Origin: Tenacibaculum sp. 190524A05c
GTDB taxonomy: Bacteria > Bacteroidota > Bacteroidia > Flavobacteriales > Flavobacteriaceae
NCBI RefSeq assembly: GCF_964036595.1
Contig: NZ_OZ038523.1
Span: 586,501-650,500, forward strand
DNA length: 64,000 nucleotides
Direction: 5' to 3'
How positions within the stretch are numbered: the first letter of the stretch is position 1; every line of letters starts with the position of its first letter. Shown piece by piece: positions 42,776 through 52,740 of the stretch. A program made the position numbers and the translations under genes. Below the pieces are notes generated by a model. It did no database searches and was not told the DNA's origin. It saw only the letters and a program-made list of their open reading frames with translations.

Positions 42776-44176
42776 TTAAAATTTATAATTCAGTGTTGGT
42801 GCAAAATGAAAGATGTTTTCACTGTTTCCATTATTCTCTTGAAAAGTACCAGCGATGAAGTAACTTAAGTCTAAATCAAAAGATAAATGACGATTGAATT
42901 CGTAAGAAGCTTTGAATCCAAATTGGCTACCTAAATCTCTTGCTGTAATTCCATTGGAAAGTCTATTTATAAAACGTGGTGGTTGGTATAAACCATCATT
43001 TTCAGAAGCTCTCCAAAAGAATGCCCATTCAGCGTAAATGTTAAGTTTTTCCATTGGTTTAGCCGATATTGATGGATGTAATGATATTAAGTTGACAGGA
43101 GCAATTGATGCAGCAAGACTATAATATGCTGGATTAACAAATAGCGGATTGAATGTGTTTATTTTTCCATCACCAATATTCTTATCACCACTCGTATATT
43201 CTAATTTCAATCCTGGATTCCATAACCAATTTGTATTGATAAGTTTATAATGCCAATCGCTTTCTAAATTGAACGCACTAACATCATTTGTTCCTAATTC
43301 TCCAAATTGATAGATGAGTTCGGTGTTGTATTGAAATCGTTTACCAATTTTTCCAAAACGGCGTAAACCAAGTGTATGCCTTTTTTCTTCTCCTGTAACA
43401 TCATTAAATGTTGCATTATTATTTTGATAACCTAAATAATAGATTTCGTTCATTCCATTAAAACCAGGTATTTTAAATTGGCTATATAATCCCCATAATT
43501 TGGGATTATTCGAATTATTATTAAACAATGTAAATTCATTGTCAAATGCAGAAAAAGTTGGTCTTACTTCTTTACCGTAGAAAGCTTGTATATTCGTTTT
43601 ACCTTTTGAAAAAATGATTCGAGAAGCATCGAAAGCTCTTCTAATATTTGGACCTTCTCTAAATCCTATTAATCTCCCAGCGCCAAATCCAAGTTCTTGT
43701 CTTCCCAGAATTACAGATAATTTGCTGTGATTTTTAAATGGAATTATAAATTCAGCAAAGAGTTGATGAAAGTCTAATTCATCATATTCTACAAATTCTC
43801 TTTCATGACTGGTATATCCGTGATATAACTCACTAAAAATTCTAAAATATTTTCCAAGAACTAAATTGGTGTGAAAAGACAATCTTTGTGAATAAAAATC
43901 TTGATCTTCTTCTCCGTTCCAAAGTCTATTTGAATAGTGTTCGAAACGAGGTCGTATTTGACCACCCAATGATAAATAGATATCTTTATTCTCATTTAAA
44001 GGAATGAATTTTATGGGATCGAAAAAGTCCTTTTTATACTTTTCATGTTCCTTTAAGTACTCATAGTTTTCGCTAGCTCTAAAAAGACTGAATTTTGGTT
44101 GTTCTTTTAACTCAATATTTTGAGCTATTGAAATTTTGGTAAATAAGAGTAATACAAAATAGGTTATTCTTTTCAT
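42776..44176 (-). CDS. Outer-membrane porin, alginate-export-like
   Basis: The 466-aa protein has a signal peptide (about 1-18, ending IAQ), then a beta-barrel with many aromatic-ended strands and the C-terminus HFAPTLNYKF, matching the alginate_export porin group. Blocks such as LGRQELGFGAGRLIGFREGP are typical. It may pass a small or anionic compound across the outer membrane. It opens module B, 27 bp before the propeller-like gene. A 7/8 -7 box (GAACTTTG, minus) is at 44254-44261. The substrate is unknown. Confidence 0.8.
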   Translation of the reverse strand: MKRITYFVLLLFTKISIAQNIELKEQPKFSLFRASENYEYLKEHEKYKKDFFDPIKFIPLNENKDIYLSLGGQIRPRFEHYSNRLWNGEEDQDFYSQRLSFHTNLVLGKYFRIFSELYHGYTSHEREFVEYDELDFHQLFAEFIIPFKNHSKLSVILGRQELGFGAGRLIGFREGPNIRRAFDASRIIFSKGKTNIQAFYGKEVRPTFSAFDNEFTLFNNNSNNPKLWGLYSQFKIPGFNGMNEIYYLGYQNNNATFNDVTGEEKRHTLGLRRFGKIGKRFQYNTELIYQFGELGTNDVSAFNLESDWHYKLINTNWLWNPGLKLEYTSGDKNIGDGKINTFNPLFVNPAYYSLAASIAPVNLISLHPSISAKPMEKLNIYAEWAFFWRASENDGLYQPPRFINRLSNGITARDLGSQFGFKASYEFNRHLSFDLDLSYFIAGTFQENNGNSENIFHFAPTLNYKF

Positions 44177-44375
44177 TATAAAGTGACTGATTAGTTTATT
44201 GAGTATAATTAGAAGCGTTAATCAATTGATTTACAGTTCTTTTTTTACACTTACAAAGTTCAGCCAGATTATTCTAAAAAAAAATAAGTTACATTAACAA
44301 AAGATATTAAGATAGCTTAATATTTAATGTATATTTAGTCTTCTCCTCGTAATAAGAAGCTTGTTTATGAAGTTA

Positions 44376-44957
44376 TTAAAGTTGTTTTTTTATAGAACTT
44401 AAAAATTCTTTGGTAATTCCTAAGTAAGAAGCAATCATATATTGTGGTACCTGATTTACAATTTCAGGATATTCTTCAGTAAATAAAACATATCTATCTA
44501 TTGCGGGCATTGAATGATTTCTAACGAGTCTTTTTGTAGTATTTCCATATGCTTTTTCGAGTGTTAATCGAAAATATTTTTCTAACTGTGGTATTTCGTT
44601 ATACAAGAATTCCATAGCTTCATATGAGATTTGAGCAACCAAAGTTTCTTCAAGACAAACGGTGTTAAACATAGCTGGAGTTTGTGTTGTAAAACTACAA
44701 ATGTCACCAACCCACCAATTGTCTAAACCAAAAGCAATAACATGTTCATTCCCGTCTTCTGCCATATAGAAGGTTTTAACCTTTCCTTTTACAATGAATG
44801 TTTGATACTTGTACACATCTTCTTCCTGAATGATGTATTGTCCTTTTAAATAACGTTTACTTCTCAGTTTAGAAATGATTAATTCTTCCTCAGCTTCTGA
44901 TAAGGAAATCTTATTTTTAAAATGTAGGATTAACGATTCAAATTGTTTTGGTTCCAA
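44376..44957 (-). CDS. Crp/Fnr-family transcriptional regulator
   Basis: The 193-aa protein has an N-terminal cyclic-nucleotide-binding-like fold (about 25-120, with GQYIIQEEDVYKYQTFIVKG) and a C-terminal region (about 150-193) with MIASYLGITKEFLSSIKKQL. The usual DNA-binding wing is short, as in many Bacteroidota Crp/Fnr relatives. It is 199 bp upstream of the porin gene on the same strand and may control module B. Confidence 0.85.
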   Translation of the reverse strand: MEPKQFESLILHFKNKISLSEAEEELIISKLRSKRYLKGQYIIQEEDVYKYQTFIVKGKVKTFYMAEDGNEHVIAFGLDNWWVGDICSFTTQTPAMFNTVCLEETLVAQISYEAMEFLYNEIPQLEKYFRLTLEKAYGNTTKRLVRNHSMPAIDRYVLFTEEYPEIVNQVPQYMIASYLGITKEFLSSIKKQL

Positions 44958-45036
44958 TGTTGTAAAGTATTAAGAAGAAATTTAATTCGATTAAAATGTG
45001 AACCAATATAGCAATTTAGAGATATATGAAATAAAA

Positions 45037-45067
45037 AATACGATTATCCATTGTGGATAATCGTATT
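45037..45067 (-). terminator. Terminator after the BNR-repeat gene
   Basis: AATACGATTATCCA (45037-45050) and TGGATAATCGTATT (45054-45067) form a perfect 14-bp stem with a 3-base loop, followed by TTTTTATT on the minus strand. It lies 28 bp after the stop of the gene at 45096. Confidence 0.88.
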
Positions 45068-45095
45068 CTTTAAAATTTTAGGATATCTTTTTGAT

Positions 45096-48000
45096 CTAGT
45101 TTTTTGGTTCGTAACCTCTTCCAGGTGTGTAAGGAACTCCTAAATCAATTAATTTTTTCTCTAATGTTTTGATATCAATATTATAAATCTGCTCTACTCT
45201 CTTTTTAAGTACAATAATTTCATCTTTAGCTATTTCGTAATTATCACGATGCGTTTTTGTTGGAGTTGCAGTTGAATATTTTTGCTCATATCCAATTGCT
45301 CCTAAACGGTTAGCTACAGGTAAAGGTTGATCTATATCTAATCTACGTTTAACAGCATCACCATATAAAGAAAGTCTTACTTCTTTTAATTGTTTTTCAA
45401 TATTTAATACATCTGTCATTAATGATCCAATTGGTTGTTCAGACTTTTTAATTCCTACCTTGATGTAACGCAATTTATTACTTGATTCAGACATTAAATT
45501 TCTAATGATTCCCATATCAGCTTGTAACTTCGCTAAATCCTTTTGGAAAGCTACTTTCTCAGCACGGTTTTTAGCAGGCATTTCTACGTTGTTTAATCCT
45601 TTAACTTCAAAACGTACTGGATCAGTTAACTTAGTCATTGTTCCGTTTTTGTATAAAGACATTTCAACTGTATACTGTCCAGGAGCAACCAATGTTCCTT
45701 CATCTTTACCACTGAAAGGGTTATAAAAAGATGATTTTCTTAAATTAATAGGATTTTGCGGCGTATATCTTAAATCCCAGTGAAATCTTTGCACTCCTTT
45801 TACCGCAGATTTAAATTGTTTCTTAATTACTTTTCCGTTTGAATCTTTGATAACAAAAACTAATTCATCTTTGGTTTCGTCAGTTTCAGCTTTTAATGCT
45901 TCGTAAGATGGATAAGGAGTGTCTGAACCAGCTTTAGTAAGCTCTTTCTCTTTCTTTTGACGCTTACTTTTTAAGGTTTTGTAGCTTGAATCGTAGTAAT
46001 ACGTGATTAAAGCTTCAGGACCTAAATTATCAGCAGTATAGAAATTATCACCTTGGAAAGATTTTCCAGGTAAACCTAAAGGACTACTTTGCTCCCACAT
46101 TAATGCAGTTCTGATTGGATATATTTTAGCTTTCTCAGTCGGTTTAGCATTTTCAATAGTTCTAAGAACAGAGTAATCGTCTAAAACATAAAATCCACGT
46201 CCGAATGTACCTAGAACTAAGTCATTCTCGCGTTCTTGAATGGCTATATCTCTAACGGCAATTGTAGGTAATCCTTTTTTCAACTGCTTCCAGTTTGCTC
46301 CTTGATTGGGTGAAAAGAACACACCGAATTCAGTTCCTACGAATAATAAGTTTTTATCTATATGATCCTCCTCGATAGCATAAACACTTCCTCTTTCTGG
46401 CAAATTAGATTGAATCTGATTCCAGCTTCTACCTTTATCTGTTGATTTAAATATGTAAGGTTTAAAATCTCCATATTTATGATGATTAAAAGCCGCATAA
46501 ATTACATTCTCATTATGTCTAGATAAGAATACGCTATTCACGTAAGATTGTTCGGGTGCTCCAGAAATCTTAGAAATTTTACGCCAGTTTTGTCCACCAT
46601 CTTCAGAAATGTGAATTAATCCATCATCAGTTCCAGCGGCTAATAAGTCTTTATTTATTGGAGATTCAGAAAAGGCAACGATACTTCCGTAAAGCGAAGT
46701 CGATCCATTTTTCATCACAGCGTCCATGCTTACTACTCTGTCGTATACTTTTAAGGTATTTCTATCAATCTGTTGAGATAAATCATCGCTTATTACTTCC
46801 CAACTATTTCCGTAATCATCTGATTTAAATACTTTATTTGCTGAAAAATACAATCTTCCAGGAACATGTCTACTCACAACTAAAGGTGCGTCCCAGTTAA
46901 AACGATAGGCATTTTCACCTTTTCTTGCTTTAGGCTTGATTCCTACTGTTTCACCACTTTTTTTATCGTAACGCACTAATCCTCCATATTGAGATTGTGC
47001 ATATACAATGTTTGGATTATTTGGATCTATTTGAGATTCAAAACCATCTCCTCCATTTGTAATAAACCATTCCGAATTACGAATACCGTGATTAGTTAAT
47101 ACTCTTGATGGTCCTCCTAAACTGAAATTGTCTTGAGTTCCACCATAAATATTATAAAACGGAGCATCGTTATCTACAGCAACTTTATAAAATTGTGTAA
47201 CAGGAAGGTTCTTTTTAAAACCCCATGTTTTAGCAGCGTCAAAAGTTTCATAAATTCCTCCGTCACATCCTACTAACCAATGTTTATTGTTGTTCGGATT
47301 AATCCACATACAATGATTATCCACATGCTTCGTATCTTCTCCAACTAACTCAAAACTCTTTCCTCCATTGTGAGTTACTGACATCCAAGTATCCATTGAA
47401 TACACTGTGTTTTCATCTACAGGGTCTGCAATTATTTCTTGGTAATAATTACCACTTGTTACATGCGAACTGCGTTTTTCCCAGCTTGCTCCTCTATTTG
47501 TAGAAGCGTAAAAACCACCTTTACGGTTAGCAGCCTCTACAATTGCATAAATGATCTCAGGATTTGCTGGAGAAATTGCTAATCCAATTCTTCCTAATTC
47601 AACACCAGGTAATCCTTTGTTAATTTTGGTCCAAGTTTCTCCGCCATCTTCACTTTTGTGCATTCCAGATCCTGGTCCACCACCAACATAAGTGTAAACA
47701 TGACGTCTTCTTTGTAATGTTGATGCATATAAAACATTCGGATCTCTAGGATCCATAACAACATCGTTCACTCCTGTATGTTCATCTACTTTAATAACAG
47801 ATTTCCAAGTTTTACCACCGTCTTCAGTTTTATATAAACCTCTGTCTCCGCCTTTACTCCATAACGGACCAATTGCAGCAACATAGACAATATTGGAGTT
47901 TTCCGGATGAACTATAATCTTTCCAATGTGTTCAGAGTTTTTAAGTCCCATATGTTTCCAAGACTTTCCGCCATCAAGAGATCTATAAACTCCATCACCA

Positions 48001-48374
48001 TAAGCAACAGAACGTTGATTGTTATTTTCTCCTGTACCGACCCAAATTACATTTGGATTGTTCGGATCAATTGTAATACATCCAATAGAATAAGATCCTT
48101 GCGAATCAAAAATTGGTTCGTATGTAACTCCTGAGTTTACAGTTTTCCAAACTCCTCCAGAAGCGGTTGCTACATAATATTCAAATGGATTTTTAGGATT
48201 GAAAGCAAAATCGGCTATACGTCCTGAAGTTAAAGCCGGACCAACATTACGCCATTTTAATCCAGAAATACTGATTTTACTTAATTCAGATTTTTTGGTT
48301 TTGTTCTTTTGAGCATTACTAAAAAGATTCGTACTCAAAAAAATACTCAAAAAGATAATGAGTGTTTTTCTCAT
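45096..48374 (-). CDS. Secreted BNR/VPS10-like repeat protein
   Basis: This 1092-aa protein has a signal peptide (ending SNAQ at about 22) and many BNR/Asp-box-like repeats such as SLDGGKSWKHM, TEDGGKTWKS, SEDGGETWTK and STDKGRSWNQ, with the repeated phrase DPNNPNVIWVGTGE. It matches the sortilin/VPS10-like group common in Bacteroidota, which is often annotated as glycosyl hydrolase. Catalytic sialidase residues are not evident, so a structural or binding role is safer. A C-terminal beta domain with coiled helices ends the protein (about 880-1090). It starts 37 bp after the hydrolase gene. Confidence 0.87.
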   Translation of the reverse strand: MRKTLIIFLSIFLSTNLFSNAQKNKTKKSELSKISISGLKWRNVGPALTSGRIADFAFNPKNPFEYYVATASGGVWKTVNSGVTYEPIFDSQGSYSIGCITIDPNNPNVIWVGTGENNNQRSVAYGDGVYRSLDGGKSWKHMGLKNSEHIGKIIVHPENSNIVYVAAIGPLWSKGGDRGLYKTEDGGKTWKSVIKVDEHTGVNDVVMDPRDPNVLYASTLQRRRHVYTYVGGGPGSGMHKSEDGGETWTKINKGLPGVELGRIGLAISPANPEIIYAIVEAANRKGGFYASTNRGASWEKRSSHVTSGNYYQEIIADPVDENTVYSMDTWMSVTHNGGKSFELVGEDTKHVDNHCMWINPNNNKHWLVGCDGGIYETFDAAKTWGFKKNLPVTQFYKVAVDNDAPFYNIYGGTQDNFSLGGPSRVLTNHGIRNSEWFITNGGDGFESQIDPNNPNIVYAQSQYGGLVRYDKKSGETVGIKPKARKGENAYRFNWDAPLVVSRHVPGRLYFSANKVFKSDDYGNSWEVISDDLSQQIDRNTLKVYDRVVSMDAVMKNGSTSLYGSIVAFSESPINKDLLAAGTDDGLIHISEDGGQNWRKISKISGAPEQSYVNSVFLSRHNENVIYAAFNHHKYGDFKPYIFKSTDKGRSWNQIQSNLPERGSVYAIEEDHIDKNLLFVGTEFGVFFSPNQGANWKQLKKGLPTIAVRDIAIQERENDLVLGTFGRGFYVLDDYSVLRTIENAKPTEKAKIYPIRTALMWEQSSPLGLPGKSFQGDNFYTADNLGPEALITYYYDSSYKTLKSKRQKKEKELTKAGSDTPYPSYEALKAETDETKDELVFVIKDSNGKVIKKQFKSAVKGVQRFHWDLRYTPQNPINLRKSSFYNPFSGKDEGTLVAPGQYTVEMSLYKNGTMTKLTDPVRFEVKGLNNVEMPAKNRAEKVAFQKDLAKLQADMGIIRNLMSESSNKLRYIKVGIKKSEQPIGSLMTDVLNIEKQLKEVRLSLYGDAVKRRLDIDQPLPVANRLGAIGYEQKYSTATPTKTHRDNYEIAKDEIIVLKKRVEQIYNIDIKTLEKKLIDLGVPYTPGRGYEPKN

Positions 48375-48411
48375 GAATAAAAGATTCTTAAAACTGTTTG
48401 ATTAATAAAAA

Positions 48412-49254
48412 TTAGTTGGTAAAAACATCTTTTAATAATTGCTGTAAACTTTCCCAAGATTTTTGGTCAGCTTCAGCATTATAGGCAAGTGGAAGTTTGA
48501 ATTTTTCTCCATTTGCATCTGCTTCTTTAGATGTAAAACTATGTTTTGCTCCAGGATAAGAAACATATTCATACTTTTTTCCTAAAGAATCTAATGCAGA
48601 AGTAAATGCTTTTACAGCTTCAGGGCTTATAAATGGATCTTCAGCTCCGTTACATACTAAAACTCGAGCTTTTAATTCTTCATTTGGCATTACAGGTAAT
48701 TGTACTCCGCTATGAAAAGCAGCAACAGCATCTAAATCTTCTCCAGTATTAGCCATTGTTAATGCTACGCTGCCACCAAAGCAATATCCTATAGCTGCAA
48801 TTTTATCTGCATCCACAGATTCATGTTTTTTTAATAGATCTAATGCGGCTTTAAAACGAGCTTTTGCAACAGGAAGATTAGACATTACGCTTTGCGCAAA
48901 TTTACCAGCATCACTTGGATGATTGGCTTGTTTTCCATCTCCATACATATCAATAGCAATCGCCGTGTATCCTAATTCGGCTAACATGTCTGCACGTTTT
49001 CTTACATAATCATTATGTCCCCACCATTCATGTACAATAATTACACCAGGTCTTTTTCCTTTTTTATTTTCATCAAAAGAAATGTATCCTTTTAAATTCG
49101 TAGAATCAGAAGCATAGATTACTTCTTCGCCTTTAACGTTTACTATTTCTTGTTTTGAAGTTGAAGTATTTTCTTCCTTTGGTTTGTTTTCATTTTTACA
49201 TGAAAATAGTACAGTAAATGCAATTAGTACTGTAAAAATTTTAATTAGTTTCAT
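48412..49254 (-). CDS. Dienelactone-hydrolase-like lipoprotein
   Basis: This 280-aa protein has a lipobox LFSC at about residues 16-19. The hydrolase domain contains VIIVHEWWGHN, the nucleophile elbow GYCFGG with Cys, an Asp in NGAEDPFI and a His in AKHSFTSKE, so the Cys-Asp-His triad of dienelactone hydrolase is complete. It is followed after 37 bp by the BNR-repeat gene. A TATCTTTA -7-like box is on the minus strand at 49277-49284. Substrate unknown; an extracytoplasmic ester or lactone is likely. Confidence 0.88.
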   Translation of the reverse strand: MKLIKIFTVLIAFTVLFSCKNENKPKEENTSTSKQEIVNVKGEEVIYASDSTNLKGYISFDENKKGKRPGVIIVHEWWGHNDYVRKRADMLAELGYTAIAIDMYGDGKQANHPSDAGKFAQSVMSNLPVAKARFKAALDLLKKHESVDADKIAAIGYCFGGSVALTMANTGEDLDAVAAFHSGVQLPVMPNEELKARVLVCNGAEDPFISPEAVKAFTSALDSLGKKYEYVSYPGAKHSFTSKEADANGEKFKLPLAYNAEADQKSWESLQQLLKDVFTN

Positions 49255-49380
49255 TTAGGTTAGATTTTTGGTGTTATAAAGATAGTAATTGTCGTTTTAA
49301 AACTTGAATGGTTACAACGACTTACACTTATAATTATGATTTTCTTAAGATTTAAAAAACATTAGTTCATTTAGTACTAT

Positions 49381-49388
49381 TATCTTTG
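49381..49388 (+). promoter_or_regulatory. -7 box of the PhoD-like gene
   Basis: TATCTTTG matches TAnnTTTG fully, 35 bp before the ATG at 49424. The divergent hydrolase promoter lies about 100 bp to the left. No good -33 TTG is seen. Confidence 0.6.
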
Positions 49389-49423
49389 CTCAATTACTTA
49401 ATTAACTAGTTAAACATATATAG

Positions 49424-50767
49424 ATGATAAAGAAGATATTTTTTGTAGCTATTCTATTCATGAACAGTTTTATGATGTTAGCTCAAGATTTGGTTCAATC
49501 TGGACCAATGGTTGGTTATTCGTCAATGAAGGAAGCTTTATTATGGGTGCAAACTACAAAAGCAGCCGAAGTACATTTTGAGTATTTTGATAAAGAAAAC
49601 CCTAAAAAGAGATTTAAAACAGAAAAATATACTACTGAAAAGAATTTAGGTTATGTAGCAAAATTAGTTGCAGATGACATTCAACCAGGAAAGAAATATA
49701 TGTATGAGGTATTCGTGAATGGTAGAAGGATAAAACGAGATTATCCAATGGAATTTCAAGCGCAAACGCTTTGGCAATGGAGAACAGATCCACCTGAGGT
49801 TAACTTTGCCGTTGGAAGCTGTAATTATGTAAATGAAAAAGAAGTTGATAGACCAGGAAGGCCTTACGGAAGCGAATATGAAATATTCACTTCTATTCAT
49901 AAAAAAGATCCTGATTTTATGCTTTGGTTAGGTGATAACACGTATTTAAGAGAAGTGGATTGGGATTCTAGAAAAGGATTTTTACATCGTTATACACATA
50001 CGCGTTCATTACCAGAATTACAACCTTTATTAGCATCTACGCATCATTATGCAATTTGGGACGACCATGATTTTGGTCCTAATAATTCGAACGGAAGCTA
50101 TGCAATGAAAGATACAGCTTCAGAAATATTTAAATTATTCTGGGGGAATCCTAATTACGATGTAATTAAAAAAGGTGGAATTACAGGACATTTTCAGTGG
50201 GCCGATTTAGAGTTTTTCTTATTAGATAATCGTTATTACAGAACTGCTAATAACAATTACACTGGAGAAAGACAAATGTTAGGTAAAGAGCAAATAGATT
50301 GGTTAATCAACGCTTTAGCATCAAGTAGGTCACCTTTTAAATTTATCGCTATTGGTGGTCAGTTTATTAGTTCAGAAGCGATGTATGAAAACCATGCTTT
50401 ATTTCAGAAAGAACGTAATTATATTATTCAAAAAATTCGTGAGGCTAGAATTGAAGGTGTAATTTTCTTAGATGGAGACAGACATCATACTGGATTGAGT
50501 AAAATGCAAGAAAGTGATAGAGTGTATCCATTATACGATTTAACTTGTTCTTCATTAACAGCAGGTGCACATAAAAACAAAGAAGAATTGAATGTATACA
50601 AGCTACAAGAAACTTTGGTTGGTGTTCATAACTTCGGAATATTAAACGTTAGCGGTCCAAGAAAAGACAGAGTATTAACAATGAAGATATTCGATAAAGA
50701 CGGTAAAGAACTTTGGACTAAAGCTATTAAAGCTCAAGATTTAAGATACAGATCTAGAAGAAGATAA
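49424..50767 (+). CDS. PhoD-like alkaline phosphatase/phosphodiesterase
   Basis: The 447-aa protein has a signal peptide (about 1-20, ending LAQ) and a PhoD-like metallophosphatase domain: VGSCNYV, MLWLGDNTYLREVDW, WDDHDFGPNNSN and FLDGDRHHTG hold the metal-binding residues. An N-terminal Fn3-like region (about 25-105) precedes it. It probably releases phosphate from extracellular or periplasmic diesters or monoesters. A hairpin terminator follows. Confidence 0.9.
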   Translation: MIKKIFFVAILFMNSFMMLAQDLVQSGPMVGYSSMKEALLWVQTTKAAEVHFEYFDKENPKKRFKTEKYTTEKNLGYVAKLVADDIQPGKKYMYEVFVNGRRIKRDYPMEFQAQTLWQWRTDPPEVNFAVGSCNYVNEKEVDRPGRPYGSEYEIFTSIHKKDPDFMLWLGDNTYLREVDWDSRKGFLHRYTHTRSLPELQPLLASTHHYAIWDDHDFGPNNSNGSYAMKDTASEIFKLFWGNPNYDVIKKGGITGHFQWADLEFFLLDNRYYRTANNNYTGERQMLGKEQIDWLINALASSRSPFKFIAIGGQFISSEAMYENHALFQKERNYIIQKIREARIEGVIFLDGDRHHTGLSKMQESDRVYPLYDLTCSSLTAGAHKNKEELNVYKLQETLVGVHNFGILNVSGPRKDRVLTMKIFDKDGKELWTKAIKAQDLRYRSRRR

Positions 50768-50807
50768 TAGATAAGATTTGCTTTTAGAATAAATGGAATT
50801 ATAAATT

Positions 50808-50836
50808 AAAAAGACCTTAGTAATAAGGTCTTTTTT
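50808..50836. terminator. Bidirectional terminator
   Basis: AAAAAGACCTTA (50808-50819) and TAAGGTCTTTTT (50824-50835) form a perfect 12-bp stem with a 4-base loop. It lies between the convergent phosphatase and gamma-glutamyltransferase genes. Confidence 0.92.
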
Positions 50837-50869
50837 GGTTGTATTATTTAAGTAAGTACTTAAACGGTA

Positions 50870-52567
50870 TTAGTAACCAGCAGCTTGTCCGTCTTTACGA
50901 CTTTCAGAAGCTCCATGATATACTTTATTTTTATCGTCCCACATAATTCCTTGGTATCCTCCATACACACCTCTAACGGTTCCAATTCGATGACCTCTAT
51001 CAATCAATCCTCGTATCGTTGTATATGGAATTCCAGATTCTGTACGAATTGTTCCAGTATTCGTAGTTGTTTCTCCCATTGGGCTTGCTCCACCGGTATG
51101 ATCAAATCTTGGTGCATCTCCGGCTTCTTGCAAATTCATTCCGAAATCTACTAAATTCATAACAATTTGTGTATGCCCCATCGGTTGAAAATCTCCACCC
51201 ATGACTCCAAAGCTAACAAAAGGTTTTCCATTTTTGGTAATAAAAGCAGGAATAATTGTATGAAATGGACGTTTATTAGGCTCATAAGTATTTGCTTGAC
51301 CCTTTTTTAAACTAAATAATTCTCCCCTATCTTGGAGCATAAATCCTAATCCTGGAGGAACCATTCCCGATCCCATTCCTCTATAATTACTTTGAATTAA
51401 TGAGATCATTGTTCCATTTTTATCTGCTACCGTCATATAAATAGTTTCACCCGCAGAAATTTTACCAGCATTATATTTCCCTGCTCTTTTCCCAATTTGA
51501 GCTCTTCTTTTTGAAGCATATGAATCTGAAAGTAATTCTGTAACAGGTACTTTAAAGAAATCCATATCAGCATAATATTTCGCTCTATCTTCAAAAGCAA
51601 GCTTTTTGGCTTCAGTAAAAAGATGTAAGTGTTCAGCACTACCAAATTCAATATTTGAAAAATCGTATCCTTTTAGAATTTGTAACATCTGTAAAGCAGC
51701 AATTCCTTGTCCGTTTGGAGGTAACTCCCATACATCATAACCTCTATAGTTTACAGAAACAGGCTCTACCCATTCAGATTTATGATTACTTAAATCTTTT
51801 GCAGATAAAAATCCTCCTTGTTCTTTTATAAACTTACCGATAGTTTTAGCAATATCTCCTTTGTAAAAAGCATCTCTACCACCTTTGGCAATTTTTCTAT
51901 ATGTGTTTGCTAAATATGGATTCTTATAAATTTCACCTTCATTAGGCAATTTACCTCCGTTTTGTGAAATATAGGTTTCAGTAATGTTTGGGAAATTCTT
52001 TGATTGATAAAAAGGAATGCTTCTTTGTAAATACCATGCAATTAGTTCAGTTAAAGGAAAACCTTTTTCAGCATAATCAATAGCAGGAGCTAATATTTCA
52101 GACATTGGTTTAGATCCAAACTTTTTATGCAATTCAAACCATCCATCAACAGCACCAGGAACGCTCACTGGTATTGGTCCATGTGATGGAATTTTAGTCA
52201 TGTTATTCTTCTCAAAATATTCCAAAGTCAATTTTTGAGGAGAACGTCCACTTGCATTTAAACCATATATTTTTTGGGTTTTGCCATCCCAAACTATAGC
52301 AAATAAGTCACCTCCTATTCCACAACCTGTTGGTTCCATTAAACCTAATGCAGCATTAGCCGCAATAGCCGCGTCAATTGCATTTCCACCATTTTTCAAT
52401 ATATCTAAACCAATTTGGGTAGCTAAAGGATGACTTGTAGCAACCATTCCATTCTGTCCTAAAACCTCAGAACGAGTCGCAAATGGTTCACCTGTGATTC
52501 TATCTTGAGCTTCTGTGTATTGAAAATTCATTGTAATACAAAAAGCCAAAAGAAGTAATTTTCTCAT
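50870..52567 (-). CDS. Gamma-glutamyltransferase
   Basis: The 565-aa protein has a signal peptide (about 1-21, ending AQ) and the full GGT fold: GMVATSHPLATQIG, NAIDAAIAANAALG, EPTGCGIGGD and, in the small subunit, GETIYMTVADKNGTMISLIQ, where the Thr is the probable autoprocessing nucleophile. C-terminal GGDFQPMGHTQIVMNLVD is typical of the YwrD-like group. It would cleave gamma-glutamyl compounds in the periplasm. It stands alone, ended by the shared terminator. Confidence 0.92.
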   Translation of the reverse strand: MRKLLLLAFCITMNFQYTEAQDRITGEPFATRSEVLGQNGMVATSHPLATQIGLDILKNGGNAIDAAIAANAALGLMEPTGCGIGGDLFAIVWDGKTQKIYGLNASGRSPQKLTLEYFEKNNMTKIPSHGPIPVSVPGAVDGWFELHKKFGSKPMSEILAPAIDYAEKGFPLTELIAWYLQRSIPFYQSKNFPNITETYISQNGGKLPNEGEIYKNPYLANTYRKIAKGGRDAFYKGDIAKTIGKFIKEQGGFLSAKDLSNHKSEWVEPVSVNYRGYDVWELPPNGQGIAALQMLQILKGYDFSNIEFGSAEHLHLFTEAKKLAFEDRAKYYADMDFFKVPVTELLSDSYASKRRAQIGKRAGKYNAGKISAGETIYMTVADKNGTMISLIQSNYRGMGSGMVPPGLGFMLQDRGELFSLKKGQANTYEPNKRPFHTIIPAFITKNGKPFVSFGVMGGDFQPMGHTQIVMNLVDFGMNLQEAGDAPRFDHTGGASPMGETTTNTGTIRTESGIPYTTIRGLIDRGHRIGTVRGVYGGYQGIMWDDKNKVYHGASESRKDGQAAGY

Positions 52568-52705
52568 AATTATGTGCCTTCAGATTTGATTTGTGCCTCT
52601 AAAATACTAAAGAATATATTCTTAATTCAAAACAAAGAAGTATTTAACAGGACCATTTAAATTGTTATATATTACTTTCTAAAATAAAATACCTTTTATT
52701 ATTAG

Positions 52706-52713
52706 TACATTTG
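52706..52713 (+). promoter_or_regulatory. -7 box of the LamG lipoprotein gene
   Basis: TACATTTG matches TAnnTTTG fully, 27 bp before the ATG at 52741. Confidence 0.6.
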
Positions 52714-52740
52714 AATAGTATCCTTAAAACCAAATAAATC

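Noticed and set aside
45096..48374. Active sialidase/glycosidase
   Set aside because: Asp-box repeats are present but catalytic sialidase residues are not evident.
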